From an uncultured Bacilli bacterium (GTDB lineage Bacteria > Bacillota_I > Bacilli_A > RF39 > UBA660), in the NCBI GenBank assembly GCA_934155005.1, contig CAKPGR010000001.1:47863-111862 (forward strand): a DNA stretch of 64,000 bases, read 5' to 3'. Positions within the stretch are counted from its first letter, which is position 1; each line of letters begins with the position of its first letter. This document shows positions 18,888 through 28,630 of this stretch, piece after piece. A model generated the notes under the pieces. It was not told the DNA's origin. It worked only from the letters and a program-made list of their open reading frames with translations, and ran no database searches. Both the position numbers and the translations under genes were made by a program.

Positions 18888-20306
18888 ATGTATCAATCAT
18901 TGTATAGAAAATATAGACCAACTAATTTTGATGAAGTTGTAGGACAAAAAGTAGTTGTACAAATTTTAAAAAATTCTATATTAAATAATACTATATCACA
19001 TGCTTATTTATTTTCTGGACCAAGAGGTACAGGAAAAACAAGTATAGCTAAAATATTATCAAAAATAGTAAATTGTACAAATCTTAACGGAACAACACCA
19101 TGTGAAGAATGTGTAAATTGTACATTATTTAATAATAAACAATCTACTGATATTATTGAAATAGATGCAGCGTCTAATAATGGTGTTGATGAAATTAGGG
19201 AATTAAAAAATAAAATTAATTTAGTGCCTTCTAATGGAAAATATAAAATTTATATTATAGATGAAGTCCATATGCTATCTACAGGTGCATTTAATGCTTT
19301 ATTAAAAACATTAGAAGAACCACCATCACATATAATATTTATTTTAGCTACAACTGATTTACATAAAATTCCAGCAACAATATTGTCAAGATGTCAACAC
19401 TTAGAATTTAAAAAATTATCAAATGAATTTATAATTGAAAAATTAAAATATGTTATAAAACAAGAAAATATAAAAATAGATAATGATGATGTTTTAAGAC
19501 AAATTGCTATTATTTCAGATGGTGGAATGAGAGATGCTCTTGGACTACTAGAAGAAGTAATATCATATTCTGATCATATAACAATAGAAGATATTCATGA
19601 AATAAATGGAACTATAACTGATGATACAATTCAATTATTTTTAAATTATATAGAAACTTCTAAAACAGAAGAAATATTTAGTTTAATAGAAAATTTTAAT
19701 AATAGTGGTAAAGATTTCTATAAAATTACAGAGCAAATAATAAATTTTATAAAAAATAAATTAATAGCTGAATTGAAACAAAAAAATAAATCTAGTACTA
19801 CATTATATGATTATGTTAATTATTTTAACGAGTCATTATTAAAAATGAAAAATAATTCAAATTATAAAATAATATTTGAATTAACAATAATAGGTTTATT
19901 AAATTTAAATACTAAACCTACTTTAGATGAAAATACTAACAAATTAAAAAATATTAGAATAAATAATACTTTGTGTAAATTTAACAAAAAAGAATTTTTG
20001 AATTTTAAAGAAGAATTATTAAAATATAAGAATAATATTAAATCAGACTATGAACAATTAATATATGATGGTGAAATAAAAGCTTTTGGTAATAATAATT
20101 TTATTATAATGTATAAAAGTAGAAATCAAGCAGAACAGTTTAATTCAAATTATAAAATAATAGATACAAAAATAAAAAGTATAATGAAAGAAGATATAAA
20201 AGGAATCGCTGTTGATGAAATAGAATGGAATAAAATAAAAGAAGAATTTAATAATAAAACAAAAACATATATTTATATGGATGAAAAAAAGGAGATGCAA
20301 AAATGA
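18888..20306 (+). CDS. dnaX: DNA polymerase III gamma/tau subunit
   Basis: AAA+ clamp-loader ATPase. 472 residues. Starts MYQSLYRKYRPTNFDEVVGQ. Walker A GPRGTGKTS lies near 45, a four-cysteine zinc module (CTN..CEECVNC) near 64-80, Walker B IDEVHML near 125 and the arginine-finger SRC motif near 168. It is shorter than many tau proteins; no slippery A-run plus Shine-Dalgarno signal for programmed frameshifting was noticed. The end overlaps ybaB by 4 bases in the conserved dnaX-ybaB-recR operon. Confidence 0.96.
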   Translation: MYQSLYRKYRPTNFDEVVGQKVVVQILKNSILNNTISHAYLFSGPRGTGKTSIAKILSKIVNCTNLNGTTPCEECVNCTLFNNKQSTDIIEIDAASNNGVDEIRELKNKINLVPSNGKYKIYIIDEVHMLSTGAFNALLKTLEEPPSHIIFILATTDLHKIPATILSRCQHLEFKKLSNEFIIEKLKYVIKQENIKIDNDDVLRQIAIISDGGMRDALGLLEEVISYSDHITIEDIHEINGTITDDTIQLFLNYIETSKTEEIFSLIENFNNSGKDFYKITEQIINFIKNKLIAELKQKNKSSTTLYDYVNYFNESLLKMKNNSNYKIIFELTIIGLLNLNTKPTLDENTNKLKNIRINNTLCKFNKKEFLNFKEELLKYKNNIKSDYEQLIYDGEIKAFGNNNFIIMYKSRNQAEQFNSNYKIIDTKIKSIMKEDIKGIAVDEIEWNKIKEEFNNKTKTYIYMDEKKEMQK

Positions 20307-20599
20307 ATATACAAGCAATGATGAAACAAGCACAAGCTTTACAAAAAAATATGATGAAAGAAAAAGAAGAAATAGATAATAAAACATATAGTGGAAAATC
20401 TTCATTTGTAGAAGTAGAAGTAAAAGGAAATAAACAAATAGAAAAAATTAAAATTAATAAAGATAAAATAGAAGAAGATGAAGTAGAATTAGTTGAAGAT
20501 TTACTTTGTGTAGCTTTAAATGATGCAATGAAAAAAATAGATGAAGAGACAAATTCAAAATTAGGAAAATATACAAAAGGAATGCCAGGTTTATTTTAA
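20303..20599 (+). CDS. nucleoid-associated protein, YbaB/EbfC family
   Basis: Small dimeric DNA-binding protein, 98 residues. The N-terminal helix NIQAMMKQAQALQKNMMKEK, the EVEVKGNKQIEKIKI core and the C-terminal GLF end are all as in the family. It is tied by overlapping codons to dnaX upstream (ATGA) and recR downstream (TAATG). Confidence 0.93.
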   Translation: MNIQAMMKQAQALQKNMMKEKEEIDNKTYSGKSSFVEVEVKGNKQIEKIKINKDKIEEDEVELVEDLLCVALNDAMKKIDEETNSKLGKYTKGMPGLF

Positions 20600-21198
20600 T
20601 GAAATATCCAAAAATTTTAAATGATTTAATAGAATGTTTTAAAAAATTACCTGGAATAGGTGAAAAAAATGCTGAAAGAATGGCTTTACATACGCTAGAA
20701 ATGGATGATGAAATATTAGAATTATTTTCAGATTCACTTAAAAATGTTAAAACAAAAATTAAACGATGTAAAGAATGTAATAATTTTAGTGATGATGATT
20801 TATGTGAAATATGTAAATCTAATTTAAGAAATAAAAAAATTATTTGTGTAGTAGAGGAAGCAAAGAATGTTATTCAATTTGAAAAAATTGGTACTTATAA
20901 TGGATTGTATCATGTATTAGATGGATTAATTTCTCCACTAGATAATGTCAATCCAGAAGATATAAATATAGCCTCTTTACTTTCTAGAATAGAGAAAGAA
21001 AAAATTACAGAAGTAATATTAGCAATTAAACCTAGTGTTGAAGGAGAAACAACTTCATTATATATAACAAAAATATTAGAAAATAAAGATGTAAAAGTTA
21101 CAAAAATTGCTCATGGTATTCCTATTGGTGTTGATATGGAATACATTGATTCATTAACCTTAGAGTTAGCACTTGAAGATCGTAAAGAAGTAGCATAA
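20599..21198 (+). CDS. recR: recombination protein RecR
   Basis: Works with RecF/RecO in gap repair. 199 residues, family length. An N-terminal helix-hairpin-helix (LPGIGEKNAERMALH), a four-cysteine zinc finger (CKECNNFSDDDLCEIC, about 57-72), and a TOPRIM domain with VVEEAKNV and later PSVEGETTSLYI. The start overlaps the ybaB stop. Confidence 0.95.
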   Translation: MKYPKILNDLIECFKKLPGIGEKNAERMALHTLEMDDEILELFSDSLKNVKTKIKRCKECNNFSDDDLCEICKSNLRNKKIICVVEEAKNVIQFEKIGTYNGLYHVLDGLISPLDNVNPEDINIASLLSRIEKEKITEVILAIKPSVEGETTSLYITKILENKDVKVTKIAHGIPIGVDMEYIDSLTLELALEDRKEVA

Positions 21199-21235
21199 TT
21201 TAATATATATGGAATAATATATATTGGTGAAAAAT

Positions 21236-21421
21236 ATGAAAAAAATAATAAAATTTCTTAAAAAAGTAGTTTTTAGTTGTTTTTTTCTTTATAGTTATAA
21301 TGTACTAGCAGTACCTTTAAATATTATAATTCCAATAAATATAATTAATATTTTAATATTAACTGTACTGGGTCTTCCATCTTTATTTTTTTTAATATTA
21401 ATACATGTATTAGTATTTTAA
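21236..21421 (+). CDS. bofA: BofA-family protein (sporulation, pro-sigma-K processing inhibitor)
   Basis: A 61-residue membrane protein from the ATG at 21236 (GGTGA 5 bases ahead); upstream TTG/GTG codons overlap the ribosome site. Two hydrophobic segments: about 8-25 (VVFSCFFLYSYNVLAV) and 32-60. The second reads PLNIIIPINIINILILTVLG followed by LPSLFFLILIH, the BofA signature of PxNxxxxxxxGxPGLxLL. In Bacillus BofA holds the SpoIVFB protease inactive in the forespore outer membrane. The recR-bofA neighbourhood is the same as in Bacillus, which strongly supports the call. Confidence 0.8.
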   Translation: MKKIIKFLKKVVFSCFFLYSYNVLAVPLNIIIPINIINILILTVLGLPSLFFLILIHVLVF

Positions 21422-21433
21422 AGGAGAATAAGT

Positions 21434-22348
21434 ATGTTAGATGAATTTATAAATGACCAACCAAAAACATATAAAATATTAACAAATCAAATAAAAAATA
21501 ATAAAGTATCACATGCTTATTTATTTGAAATTAATAATTATGAACAAGCATATAATCTTATTTATGCTTTTATAAAATCTCTCTTTTGTCCACATAAATA
21601 TTTAAACAATAAAAAATGTATTAACTGTCATCAATGTGAAAATATAGATAAAAAAATATATTCTGAAATAGAAGTAATAAATCCGGATGGGTTATGGATA
21701 AAGAAAGAGCAATTGCTTAATTTAAAAAAAGATTTTTCTAAAAAATCTTTTGTTGGAAATAAAAAATTATATGTTATAAATCAAGCAGAATGTTTAAATT
21801 CATCAAGTGCTAATACAATTTTAAAATTTTTAGAAGAACCTGAGGAAGGAATATATGCTATTTTAATAACTCAAAATAGCCATAAGGTATTAGAAACCAT
21901 TAAATCAAGGTGTCAAATTATTTCATTACAAAATAACTTTAAAAAAGAAAATAAAATATATTCTATGTTTAATAATAATATAACAAAAGAAGATTTATCT
22001 TGTATTGTAGAAGATGCATTTTCTTTTGTTGATATCTTAGAAAAATATAAACAAAATACCATTATATATACAAAAGAACTTGTTTTTGATAAATATAACA
22101 ATTTAGATCAAATAAAAAATTTTTTAATAATAATGCAATTAATCTACAAAGATTTAATTAATTTAAAAATAGGTAAATTGCCAGAATATTTTGAAAAAGA
22201 AAAATTAAATGAAATTCAAATAGAAGATAATGTAGAAGTACTAATAAAAAAAATAAATGTAATAATAACACAAATAGAAAAAATAGATGTAAATGCTAAT
22301 TTAAATTTAATAATAGATAAATTAATAATTGATATGGAAGTGAAATAA
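21434..22348 (+). CDS. holB: DNA polymerase III delta' subunit
   Basis: Clamp-loader subunit, 304 residues. SHAYLFE replaces the Walker A region, and a zinc module is present (CPHKYLNNKKCINCHQC). WIKKEQLLNLKKDFSKKS, NQAECLNSSSANTILKFLEEP and the SRC motif in KSRCQII are the standard delta' landmarks. It lies between bofA and ricT, the order known from Bacillus (holB-yaaT-yabA), although yabA is missing here. Confidence 0.9.
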   Translation: MLDEFINDQPKTYKILTNQIKNNKVSHAYLFEINNYEQAYNLIYAFIKSLFCPHKYLNNKKCINCHQCENIDKKIYSEIEVINPDGLWIKKEQLLNLKKDFSKKSFVGNKKLYVINQAECLNSSSANTILKFLEEPEEGIYAILITQNSHKVLETIKSRCQIISLQNNFKKENKIYSMFNNNITKEDLSCIVEDAFSFVDILEKYKQNTIIYTKELVFDKYNNLDQIKNFLIIMQLIYKDLINLKIGKLPEYFEKEKLNEIQIEDNVEVLIKKINVIITQIEKIDVNANLNLIIDKLIIDMEVK

Positions 22349-23131
22349 GTGAAAAAGATAGTTGGAATTTCGATTGATAATCAAGATATTGAATATTTTT
22401 TTACAAATAATATGGATGTTAAAAAAAATATTACTGTTGTTGTAAAAAAAGATGAATATGAAAGATTGGGTAAAGTAGTGACTGATATTCATCCAATTGA
22501 TGAAACAAAATTAAATTATCAATTAAATAGTATAATTAGAATTGCTAGTAAAAAAGATTATAGTAATTATATTAAAAACCAAACTAAATCAAAACAAGCC
22601 TTAAAAAAATGTAAAGATTTAGTAAGTAAATCTAATTTAGAAATGAGTATATTAGATGCATTTTATACATTAAATGGTGAACAATTAGTTTTTATTTTTT
22701 ATTCAGAATCAAGAGTAGATTTTAGAGAATTAGCAAAACAACTTGCCAATATTTATAAAGTTAGAATTGAGCTTCATCAAATAGGTGTTAGAGATAAATC
22801 AAAAAAAGTTGGTGGTTATGGTTTATGTGGTCAAAAACTATGTTGTTCTAGATATATTAAAAATTTTTCATCAGTTTCAATATCAATGGCAAAAAATCAA
22901 AATTTATCATTAAGTCCTAATAAAATAAATGGTTTATGTGGAAGACTATTATGTTGTTTAAAATATGAAAATGATACATATACAGAATGTCGTAAAAAAC
23001 TTCCTAAAGAAGGAGCTATTATAAATATAGATAATAAAAAAGGTAAAGTAATAGAAGTTAATATATTAAAAAATAAATATAAAGTAGAATTTGAAGATAA
23101 GGAAATTATAGAATACGATGGAAAAAATTAA
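22349..23131 (+). CDS. ricT: RicT (YaaT), PSP1-domain subunit of the Y-complex
   Basis: 260 residues. The PSP1 domain is unmistakable: LLDAFYTLNGEQLVFIFYSE-type region and two cysteine clusters, GLCGQKLCCSRY and GLCGRLLCCLKY, which bind Fe-S clusters in Bacillus. There the RicAFT complex controls RNase Y specificity and affects sporulation, competence and biofilm. The start is GTG at 22349, just after the holB stop. Overlaps the next gene by 14 bases. No RicA or RicF partner is in the window. Confidence 0.92.
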   Translation: MKKIVGISIDNQDIEYFFTNNMDVKKNITVVVKKDEYERLGKVVTDIHPIDETKLNYQLNSIIRIASKKDYSNYIKNQTKSKQALKKCKDLVSKSNLEMSILDAFYTLNGEQLVFIFYSESRVDFRELAKQLANIYKVRIELHQIGVRDKSKKVGGYGLCGQKLCCSRYIKNFSSVSISMAKNQNLSLSPNKINGLCGRLLCCLKYENDTYTECRKKLPKEGAIINIDNKKGKVIEVNILKNKYKVEFEDKEIIEYDGKN

Positions 23132-23837
23132 TTATTTGTTTGGATATGATAATTTAAAAATTTATCAGCATGATGATATGTTTAAATTTTCAATAGATTC
23201 TATTTTACTTCCTAATTTTGTTACATTGTTAAATAAATCAAAAAAAATATTAGATATTGGTACGGGAAATGCTGTTATTCCATTAATACTATCAACTAAA
23301 ATTAATTGCCAAATTGATGGAGTAGAAATACAAAAAAAATCATTTTTATTGGCAAAAAAAACCGTTGAATTGAATAATTTAAATAAACAAATAAACTTAA
23401 TTAATGATGATATTAAAAATTATAGTAAAAAAATAGAAACGGATTTTTACGATACGATTACATGTAATCCACCATTTTTTAAAATATCAGATACTTCAAA
23501 AAAAAATAAATTAGAAGAAAAATCCTTAGCTAGACATGAAATAAATTTAAATCTTGATGATATAATGAAAATAGCAAAAAAAATATTAAAAAATAATGGT
23601 AATATTGCTATTGTTCATAGAACTGAAAGATTAATAGATATTGTGGATACTATGAAAAAAAATAATATAGAACCAAAAAAAATTCAATTTGTTTATTCAA
23701 ATAAGTCAAAACCTTCAAATATATTGTTAATTGAGGGAACAAAAAATGGTAAACCTGGTTGTAAAATTTTACCACCTCTTTATATTCATAATGAAGATGG
23801 TAGTTATACTAACCAATTATATGAGTATATTAGATAA
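23118..23837 (+). CDS. SAM methyltransferase, TrmN6/YabB family
   Basis: 239 residues. Class I methyltransferase with the SAM motif ILDIGTGNAVIPLIL (about 43-57) and the N6-adenine-type catalytic motif CNPPFF near 113. The nearest known relative is the tRNA1(Val) A37-N6 methyltransferase of E. coli and Bacillus YabB, which also lies between yaaT/yabA and rsmI. The starting FGYDNLKIYQ is typical of this family. The substrate in this organism is inferred only. Overlaps ricT by 14 bases. Confidence 0.87.
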   Translation: MEKINYLFGYDNLKIYQHDDMFKFSIDSILLPNFVTLLNKSKKILDIGTGNAVIPLILSTKINCQIDGVEIQKKSFLLAKKTVELNNLNKQINLINDDIKNYSKKIETDFYDTITCNPPFFKISDTSKKNKLEEKSLARHEINLNLDDIMKIAKKILKNNGNIAIVHRTERLIDIVDTMKKNNIEPKKIQFVYSNKSKPSNILLIEGTKNGKPGCKILPPLYIHNEDGSYTNQLYEYIR

Positions 23838-23859
23838 CTTCAAATTTATGAAGTTTTTT
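23836..23859 (+). terminator. terminator after the yabB-like gene
   Basis: Stem AACTTC/GAAGTT, 8-base loop, then T4. Confidence 0.65.
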
Positions 23860-23906
23860 GATATATTAAGAAAAATATTGTATAATTAATCAAGTGAGGT
23901 GATAAA

Positions 23907-24746
23907 ATGTCACAAAAAAGCTATAATAATACGCCGACTGTTTATTTAATACCAACTCCAATTGGTAATTTAGAAGATATAACGTTAAGAGCAATAAATA
24001 TACTAAAACAGGTTGAAGTTATTTTTTGCGAAGATACTAGAGTAACTAGTCAACTATTAAAATATTTAAATATAAAGAAAAAATTAATATCAAGTCATAA
24101 TTTTAATGAATCAACTAATGGTGATAAATTATTAAAATATTTAAAAGAAAAATATGATGTTGGAATTGTAACTGATAGAGGTACTCCAATAATAAGTGAT
24201 CCAGGTTATGAATTGGTTAAAGTGGCTATTGAAAATAATTATAATGTTGTAGGTCTTCCAGGCCCTACTGCTTTTGTTCCAGCACTTATAACTTCAAATA
24301 TAAACCCACAACCATTTTTATTTTATGGATTTTTAAATAATAAAGCTAGTAAAAGAGATAAAGAATTAGATCAATTAAAAAATGAGAAAGCTACAATTAT
24401 TTTTTATGAAGCACCACATCGTATAGGAAATACTTTAAAAGCTATAAATAAAATTTTGGGAAATAGAAAAATCTCTATTTCCCGGGAAATTTCAAAAAAA
24501 TTTGAAGAAATTTATAGAGGAAATATTATAGATATAATTGATGAAATAAAAGATGCTAAGGGTGAAATGGTCATAGTATTAGAAGGTAATAAAAGTATAA
24601 ATACATATGATAATTTAAGTATTATAGAACATGTAAATTTATATATAAAAGAAGGTAATACTAGTAAAGAGGCCATAAAAAAAGTAGCAAATGATCGTAA
24701 ATTAAATAAGAATGAGGTATATAAAGAGTATCATAGAGGTGATTAA
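23907..24746 (+). CDS. rsmI: 16S rRNA 2'-O-ribose C1402 methyltransferase RsmI
   Basis: 279 residues, SAM-dependent tetrapyrrole-methylase fold. Landmarks: YLIPTPIGNLEDITLRA at the start, CEDTRVTSQLL, VTDRGTPIISDPGYEL, GLPGPTA and FYEAPHR. It methylates C1402 of 16S rRNA together with RsmH. The codons for RKISISREISKK carry a perfect Noc-type site (24477-24490). It is followed directly by pth with no gap. Confidence 0.95.
   Translation: MSQKSYNNTPTVYLIPTPIGNLEDITLRAINILKQVEVIFCEDTRVTSQLLKYLNIKKKLISSHNFNESTNGDKLLKYLKEKYDVGIVTDRGTPIISDPGYELVKVAIENNYNVVGLPGPTAFVPALITSNINPQPFLFYGFLNNKASKRDKELDQLKNEKATIIFYEAPHRIGNTLKAINKILGNRKISISREISKKFEEIYRGNIIDIIDEIKDAKGEMVIVLEGNKSINTYDNLSIIEHVNLYIKEGNTSKEAIKKVANDRKLNKNEVYKEYHRGD
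24477..24490. promoter_or_regulatory. Noc binding site (perfect consensus) inside rsmI
   Basis: ATTTCCCGGGAAAT is identical to the 14-bp palindromic consensus reported for B. subtilis Noc. It stands out strongly in such AT-rich DNA. The noc gene itself is 6 kb downstream. Confidence 0.85.
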
Positions 24747-25301
24747 ATGAAATTAATAGTAGGTTTAGGAAATCCTGGAAAAGAATATGAAAAAACAAAA
24801 CATAATATGGGTTTTATGGCAATAGATGAATTTGCAAAAAAAAATAATTTTAATGTAAATAAAGAAAAATTTGGTGGTTTATATACAATAGAAAAATTTA
24901 ATGATGAAAAAATACTTCTATTAAAACCTCAAAAATATATCAATTTATCAGGAGAAGTAGTTATTCAATTTGTTAAATTTTATAAAATTAATATAGATGA
25001 TATTTTAATTATAAGTGATGATTTAGATATTAATATAGGTAAAATTAAAATAAAATATAAAGGAAGTAGTGGTGGCCACAACGGTCTAAAAAATATAGAA
25101 CTTCATCTTCAAACAAAAGAATATAAAAGAATAAAAATAGGAATATCAAATAATAAAAAAATTGATACAAAAGATTATGTCCTAGGTAAATTTAATGATA
25201 ATGACGCTAAAATAATAAATGAAGTAATATCAAAAATGCCAGATGTGATTACTGATTATTTAACTTTATCATTTGACAACTTAATGAATAAGTATAACTA
25301 A
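24747..25301 (+). CDS. pth: peptidyl-tRNA hydrolase
   Basis: 184 residues. Frees tRNA from peptidyl-tRNA. The N-terminal VGLGNPGKEYEKTKHNMGF contains the catalytic His near residue 20. LKPQKYINLSGE and the DDLDI and GSSGGHNGLKNIE motifs (Asp near 92) are all present. The ATG immediately follows the rsmI TAA, and the GGTGAT in the end of rsmI is the ribosome site. In Bacillus pth also precedes mfd. Confidence 0.95.
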   Translation: MKLIVGLGNPGKEYEKTKHNMGFMAIDEFAKKNNFNVNKEKFGGLYTIEKFNDEKILLLKPQKYINLSGEVVIQFVKFYKINIDDILIISDDLDINIGKIKIKYKGSSGGHNGLKNIELHLQTKEYKRIKIGISNNKKIDTKDYVLGKFNDNDAKIINEVISKMPDVITDYLTLSFDNLMNKYN

Positions 25302-25302
25302 T

Positions 25303-25325
25303 GATACTAAAAAGTATCTTTTTTC
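25303..25325 (+). terminator. terminator between pth and mfd
   Basis: GATACT-AAAA-AGTATC followed by T6. Confidence 0.75.
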
Positions 25326-25340
25326 TAGTGGAGGGGTAAT

Positions 25341-28300
25341 ATGAATTTTTTTGATAATATATTTGATAATAGTAATTTTAAATATGTAACAGGTTTGAAC
25401 AATGAAATGAAATCACTTTTTATATATAATAAATTTCTTAATAAAAAAACTTCAATATTAGTTGTATCAAGTACTTTATTTGAAGCAAATATGATATATA
25501 AATCAATAAGTAATTATACAAATGATGTATTATTTTTTCCAATGGATAATTTTTTAACTAGCGAGGCATTAGCTAAATCACCAGAACTTCAAAATAATCG
25601 AGTTGAAACTCTAAATGAATTAATAAATAATAATAAAAAGATAATAATAACCAATTTAATGGGAGTTTTAAAATATTTACCACCTAAAAATATTTATTCA
25701 AATCATATTTTAAAAATTGATAGAAATAATGAATATAAAATAAATGAATTAGTTGAAAAATTATATTCTATGGGTTATGAAAGAAATGTTATAGTAGAAA
25801 AAACAGGAGAAATTGCTGTTAGAGGATATGTATTAGATATTTTTCCTGTATCTAGTCAAAATCCTATTAGATTGGAATTTTGGGGTGATAATTTAGAATC
25901 TATTAGAGAATTTAATGTTGAAAATCAGCTTAAAATAAAGGAATTAGAAAAAATAGAAATAGAACCAATTTCAGATGATATTTTTTCTGACACTAAAACA
26001 AATATTATTAATTATTTAGAAGATGATTTTATAACTATCTTTAATGAATATGGTCAAATTAAAGAATCTTATAAGCAATTACAGTTGGAAATATTAGAAT
26101 ATCAAAATGATCAAAACCAAATTAAAAAATATATGTTTAATTTAGATGAAATAAATTTTAAAAATGAAATATATGTTTCTAATTTTGATAATTATAATAG
26201 TGTATCAAATACAATAAATTATAAAACTTATGATATAGAACCATTTTCTTCAAATCTAATAAGTTTAAATAACAAATTAAATGATTATATTGAAAACAAA
26301 AATACAGTTATAATTTGTTTAATTAATAAATATCAAATTAATAAAATAATGGATAATATTAAAAATGATAATTTTGTTATAACTAATGAAAAAGAGATAT
26401 TTGAAAATAAAATAAATTTAATAATAAAATCAATTGAAAATGGTTTTATTATTAATAAATATGTTGTAATAAATGATTCGGAAATATTTAATCATAAAAT
26501 TAATAAAAATAAATATAAAAATAATTTTAAATATGGAATTAAAATTAGAAATATAGATAAATTAAAAATAGGTGATTATGTAGTTCATAATATTCATGGT
26601 ATTGGGAAATATTTAGGAATTAAGACATTAGAAAAAAATAAGTTAAAAAAAGATTATCTTATTATTGAATATCGCGATAAAGATAAATTATATATTCCAG
26701 TTGAGAAAATAGAATTGATTTCAAAGTATTCAGCAAATGATGATATAAAACCTAAATTAAATAAATTAGGAAGTACAGAATGGATTAAAACCAAGAAAAA
26801 AGTTAGAGATAAATTAGAAAATATTGCAGGTGAATTGTTAAAATTATATGCTAAAAGAGAAGCAAGTGAAGGTTTTAGTTTTAAAAAAGATGATGAATTA
26901 CAGTATCAATTTGAAAAAGAATTTACTTATGAAGAAACATTAGATCAATTAAAAGTAATAGATGAAATAAAGAATGATATGGAATCAAATCATCCTATGG
27001 ATCGATTACTTTGTGGTGATGTAGGTTATGGTAAAACAGAAGTAGCGTTTCGTGCTATGTTTAAAGCTGTATTATCAAAAAAACAAGTTGCTTATTTATG
27101 TCCAACTACTATTTTATCAAATCAACATTATAACAATGCAATTGCAAGATTTAAGTCTTTTCCGATAGAAATAGCTTGTTTAAATCGTTTTGTCTCTCAA
27201 AAAAAAGTTAAAGAAATATTAAAAGGATTAAAGAATGGTAAAATAGATATTGTAATAGGTACACATAGACTTTTGAGCGATGATGTTATTTTTAAAGATC
27301 TTGGTTTATTAGTAATAGATGAAGAACAAAGATTTGGTGTTAAACATAAGGAAAAAATAAAACAAATACGAAATAATATAGATGTTTTATCTTTATCAGC
27401 AACACCAATACCTAGGACTTTACAAATGTCAATGGTAGGAATTAAAAATTTATCTTTAATAGAAACAGCTCCAATAAATAGATATCCAGTTCAAACTTAT
27501 GTATTAGAAGAAAATAATACAATCTTAAAAGATGCTATCTATAAAGAGTTGTCAAGGGATGGTCAGGTATTTATTTTATATAATCATGTTGATTCAATTG
27601 AAGAAAAGGCAAATGAAATAGCTAATATGATTAAAGATGCTAGAGTTACATTTGTTCATGGACAAATGAATAAAATAGAACTTGAAAATATAATAAATGA
27701 TTTTATAAATAAAGAATATGATATTTTACTTTGTACTACTATTATTGAAACAGGAATAGATATTCCTAATGTAAATACTTTAATTCTTATGGATGCTGAT
27801 AGATTCGGTTTATCTCAACTATATCAAATTAGGGGAAGAGTAGGTAGAGGCAATGTTATAGCTTATTGTTATTTAATGTATAAAAAAGGTAAGGTGTTAT
27901 CTGAAATAGCTGAAAAAAGGTTAAAAGCTATAAAAGAATTTACAAAACTTGGTAGTGGTTTTTCTATAGCAATGAGAGATTTATCTATAAGAGGAGCCGG
28001 GGATATTTTAGGTAGTGAACAGGCAGGATTTATAGATTCAATTGGTATAGACTTATATTTAAAAATGTTAAATGAAGAAGTAGAAAAATTAAAAGGAAAT
28101 AAAGTAATAGAAGAAGAACAAGATGAAAAACCATTAATTGATGTATCAACTACAATAAGTGATGATTATGTAACAGAAGAGGAATTAAAGATAGAAATTC
28201 ATAAAATGATAAATGATATAACTGATGAAAATAAATTTAATAAAATAAAAAATGAATTGGAAGATAGATTTGGTAATATAAATGAAAATATTAAAATTTA

Positions 28301-28595
28301 TATGTATGAACAATTATTTGAAAATCAAGCTAAAAATTTTGAAATAGAAAAAATTAGGCAAACAAATAATTTTATTGAAATAACACTATCAGAAAATTAT
28401 TCAAATAAACTAAATGGCGAACAATTATTTATGGAATTGACTGAATTAACTAGAATGTATAGACTAAAATTTCAATTTAAAAAATTGATAATAACATTGG
28501 ATATTGTAAAATTAGACAAACATTATATTTTTTATTTATTAGATTTGTTAAAAATATTAAAAAAATGCGAAAAAGAAAAAAATAGTGAAACATAA
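25341..28595 (+). CDS. mfd: transcription-repair coupling factor Mfd
   Basis: Removes stalled RNA polymerase and recruits UvrA. 1084 residues, slightly short of the usual 1150-1180. Domains in order: UvrB-like N-terminal module (1-about 215), a divergent linker rich in Asn/Lys, the CarD-like RNA-polymerase-interaction domain (IGDYVVHNIHGIGKYLGI, about 415-480), then the helicase with Walker A GDVGYGKTEVAF, DEEQRFG and TTIIETGIDIPNVNTLI, with QIRGRVGRGN after it, and the C-terminal TRCF domain. GAGGGG lies 8 bases before the ATG. Confidence 0.95.
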   Translation: MNFFDNIFDNSNFKYVTGLNNEMKSLFIYNKFLNKKTSILVVSSTLFEANMIYKSISNYTNDVLFFPMDNFLTSEALAKSPELQNNRVETLNELINNNKKIIITNLMGVLKYLPPKNIYSNHILKIDRNNEYKINELVEKLYSMGYERNVIVEKTGEIAVRGYVLDIFPVSSQNPIRLEFWGDNLESIREFNVENQLKIKELEKIEIEPISDDIFSDTKTNIINYLEDDFITIFNEYGQIKESYKQLQLEILEYQNDQNQIKKYMFNLDEINFKNEIYVSNFDNYNSVSNTINYKTYDIEPFSSNLISLNNKLNDYIENKNTVIICLINKYQINKIMDNIKNDNFVITNEKEIFENKINLIIKSIENGFIINKYVVINDSEIFNHKINKNKYKNNFKYGIKIRNIDKLKIGDYVVHNIHGIGKYLGIKTLEKNKLKKDYLIIEYRDKDKLYIPVEKIELISKYSANDDIKPKLNKLGSTEWIKTKKKVRDKLENIAGELLKLYAKREASEGFSFKKDDELQYQFEKEFTYEETLDQLKVIDEIKNDMESNHPMDRLLCGDVGYGKTEVAFRAMFKAVLSKKQVAYLCPTTILSNQHYNNAIARFKSFPIEIACLNRFVSQKKVKEILKGLKNGKIDIVIGTHRLLSDDVIFKDLGLLVIDEEQRFGVKHKEKIKQIRNNIDVLSLSATPIPRTLQMSMVGIKNLSLIETAPINRYPVQTYVLEENNTILKDAIYKELSRDGQVFILYNHVDSIEEKANEIANMIKDARVTFVHGQMNKIELENIINDFINKEYDILLCTTIIETGIDIPNVNTLILMDADRFGLSQLYQIRGRVGRGNVIAYCYLMYKKGKVLSEIAEKRLKAIKEFTKLGSGFSIAMRDLSIRGAGDILGSEQAGFIDSIGIDLYLKMLNEEVEKLKGNKVIEEEQDEKPLIDVSTTISDDYVTEEELKIEIHKMINDITDENKFNKIKNELEDRFGNINENIKIYMYEQLFENQAKNFEIEKIRQTNNFIEITLSENYSNKLNGEQLFMELTELTRMYRLKFQFKKLIITLDIVKLDKHYIFYLLDLLKILKKCEKEKNSET

Positions 28596-28630
28596 TATGT
28601 TATAATATATTAAAATAAGGGGCTGATAAA

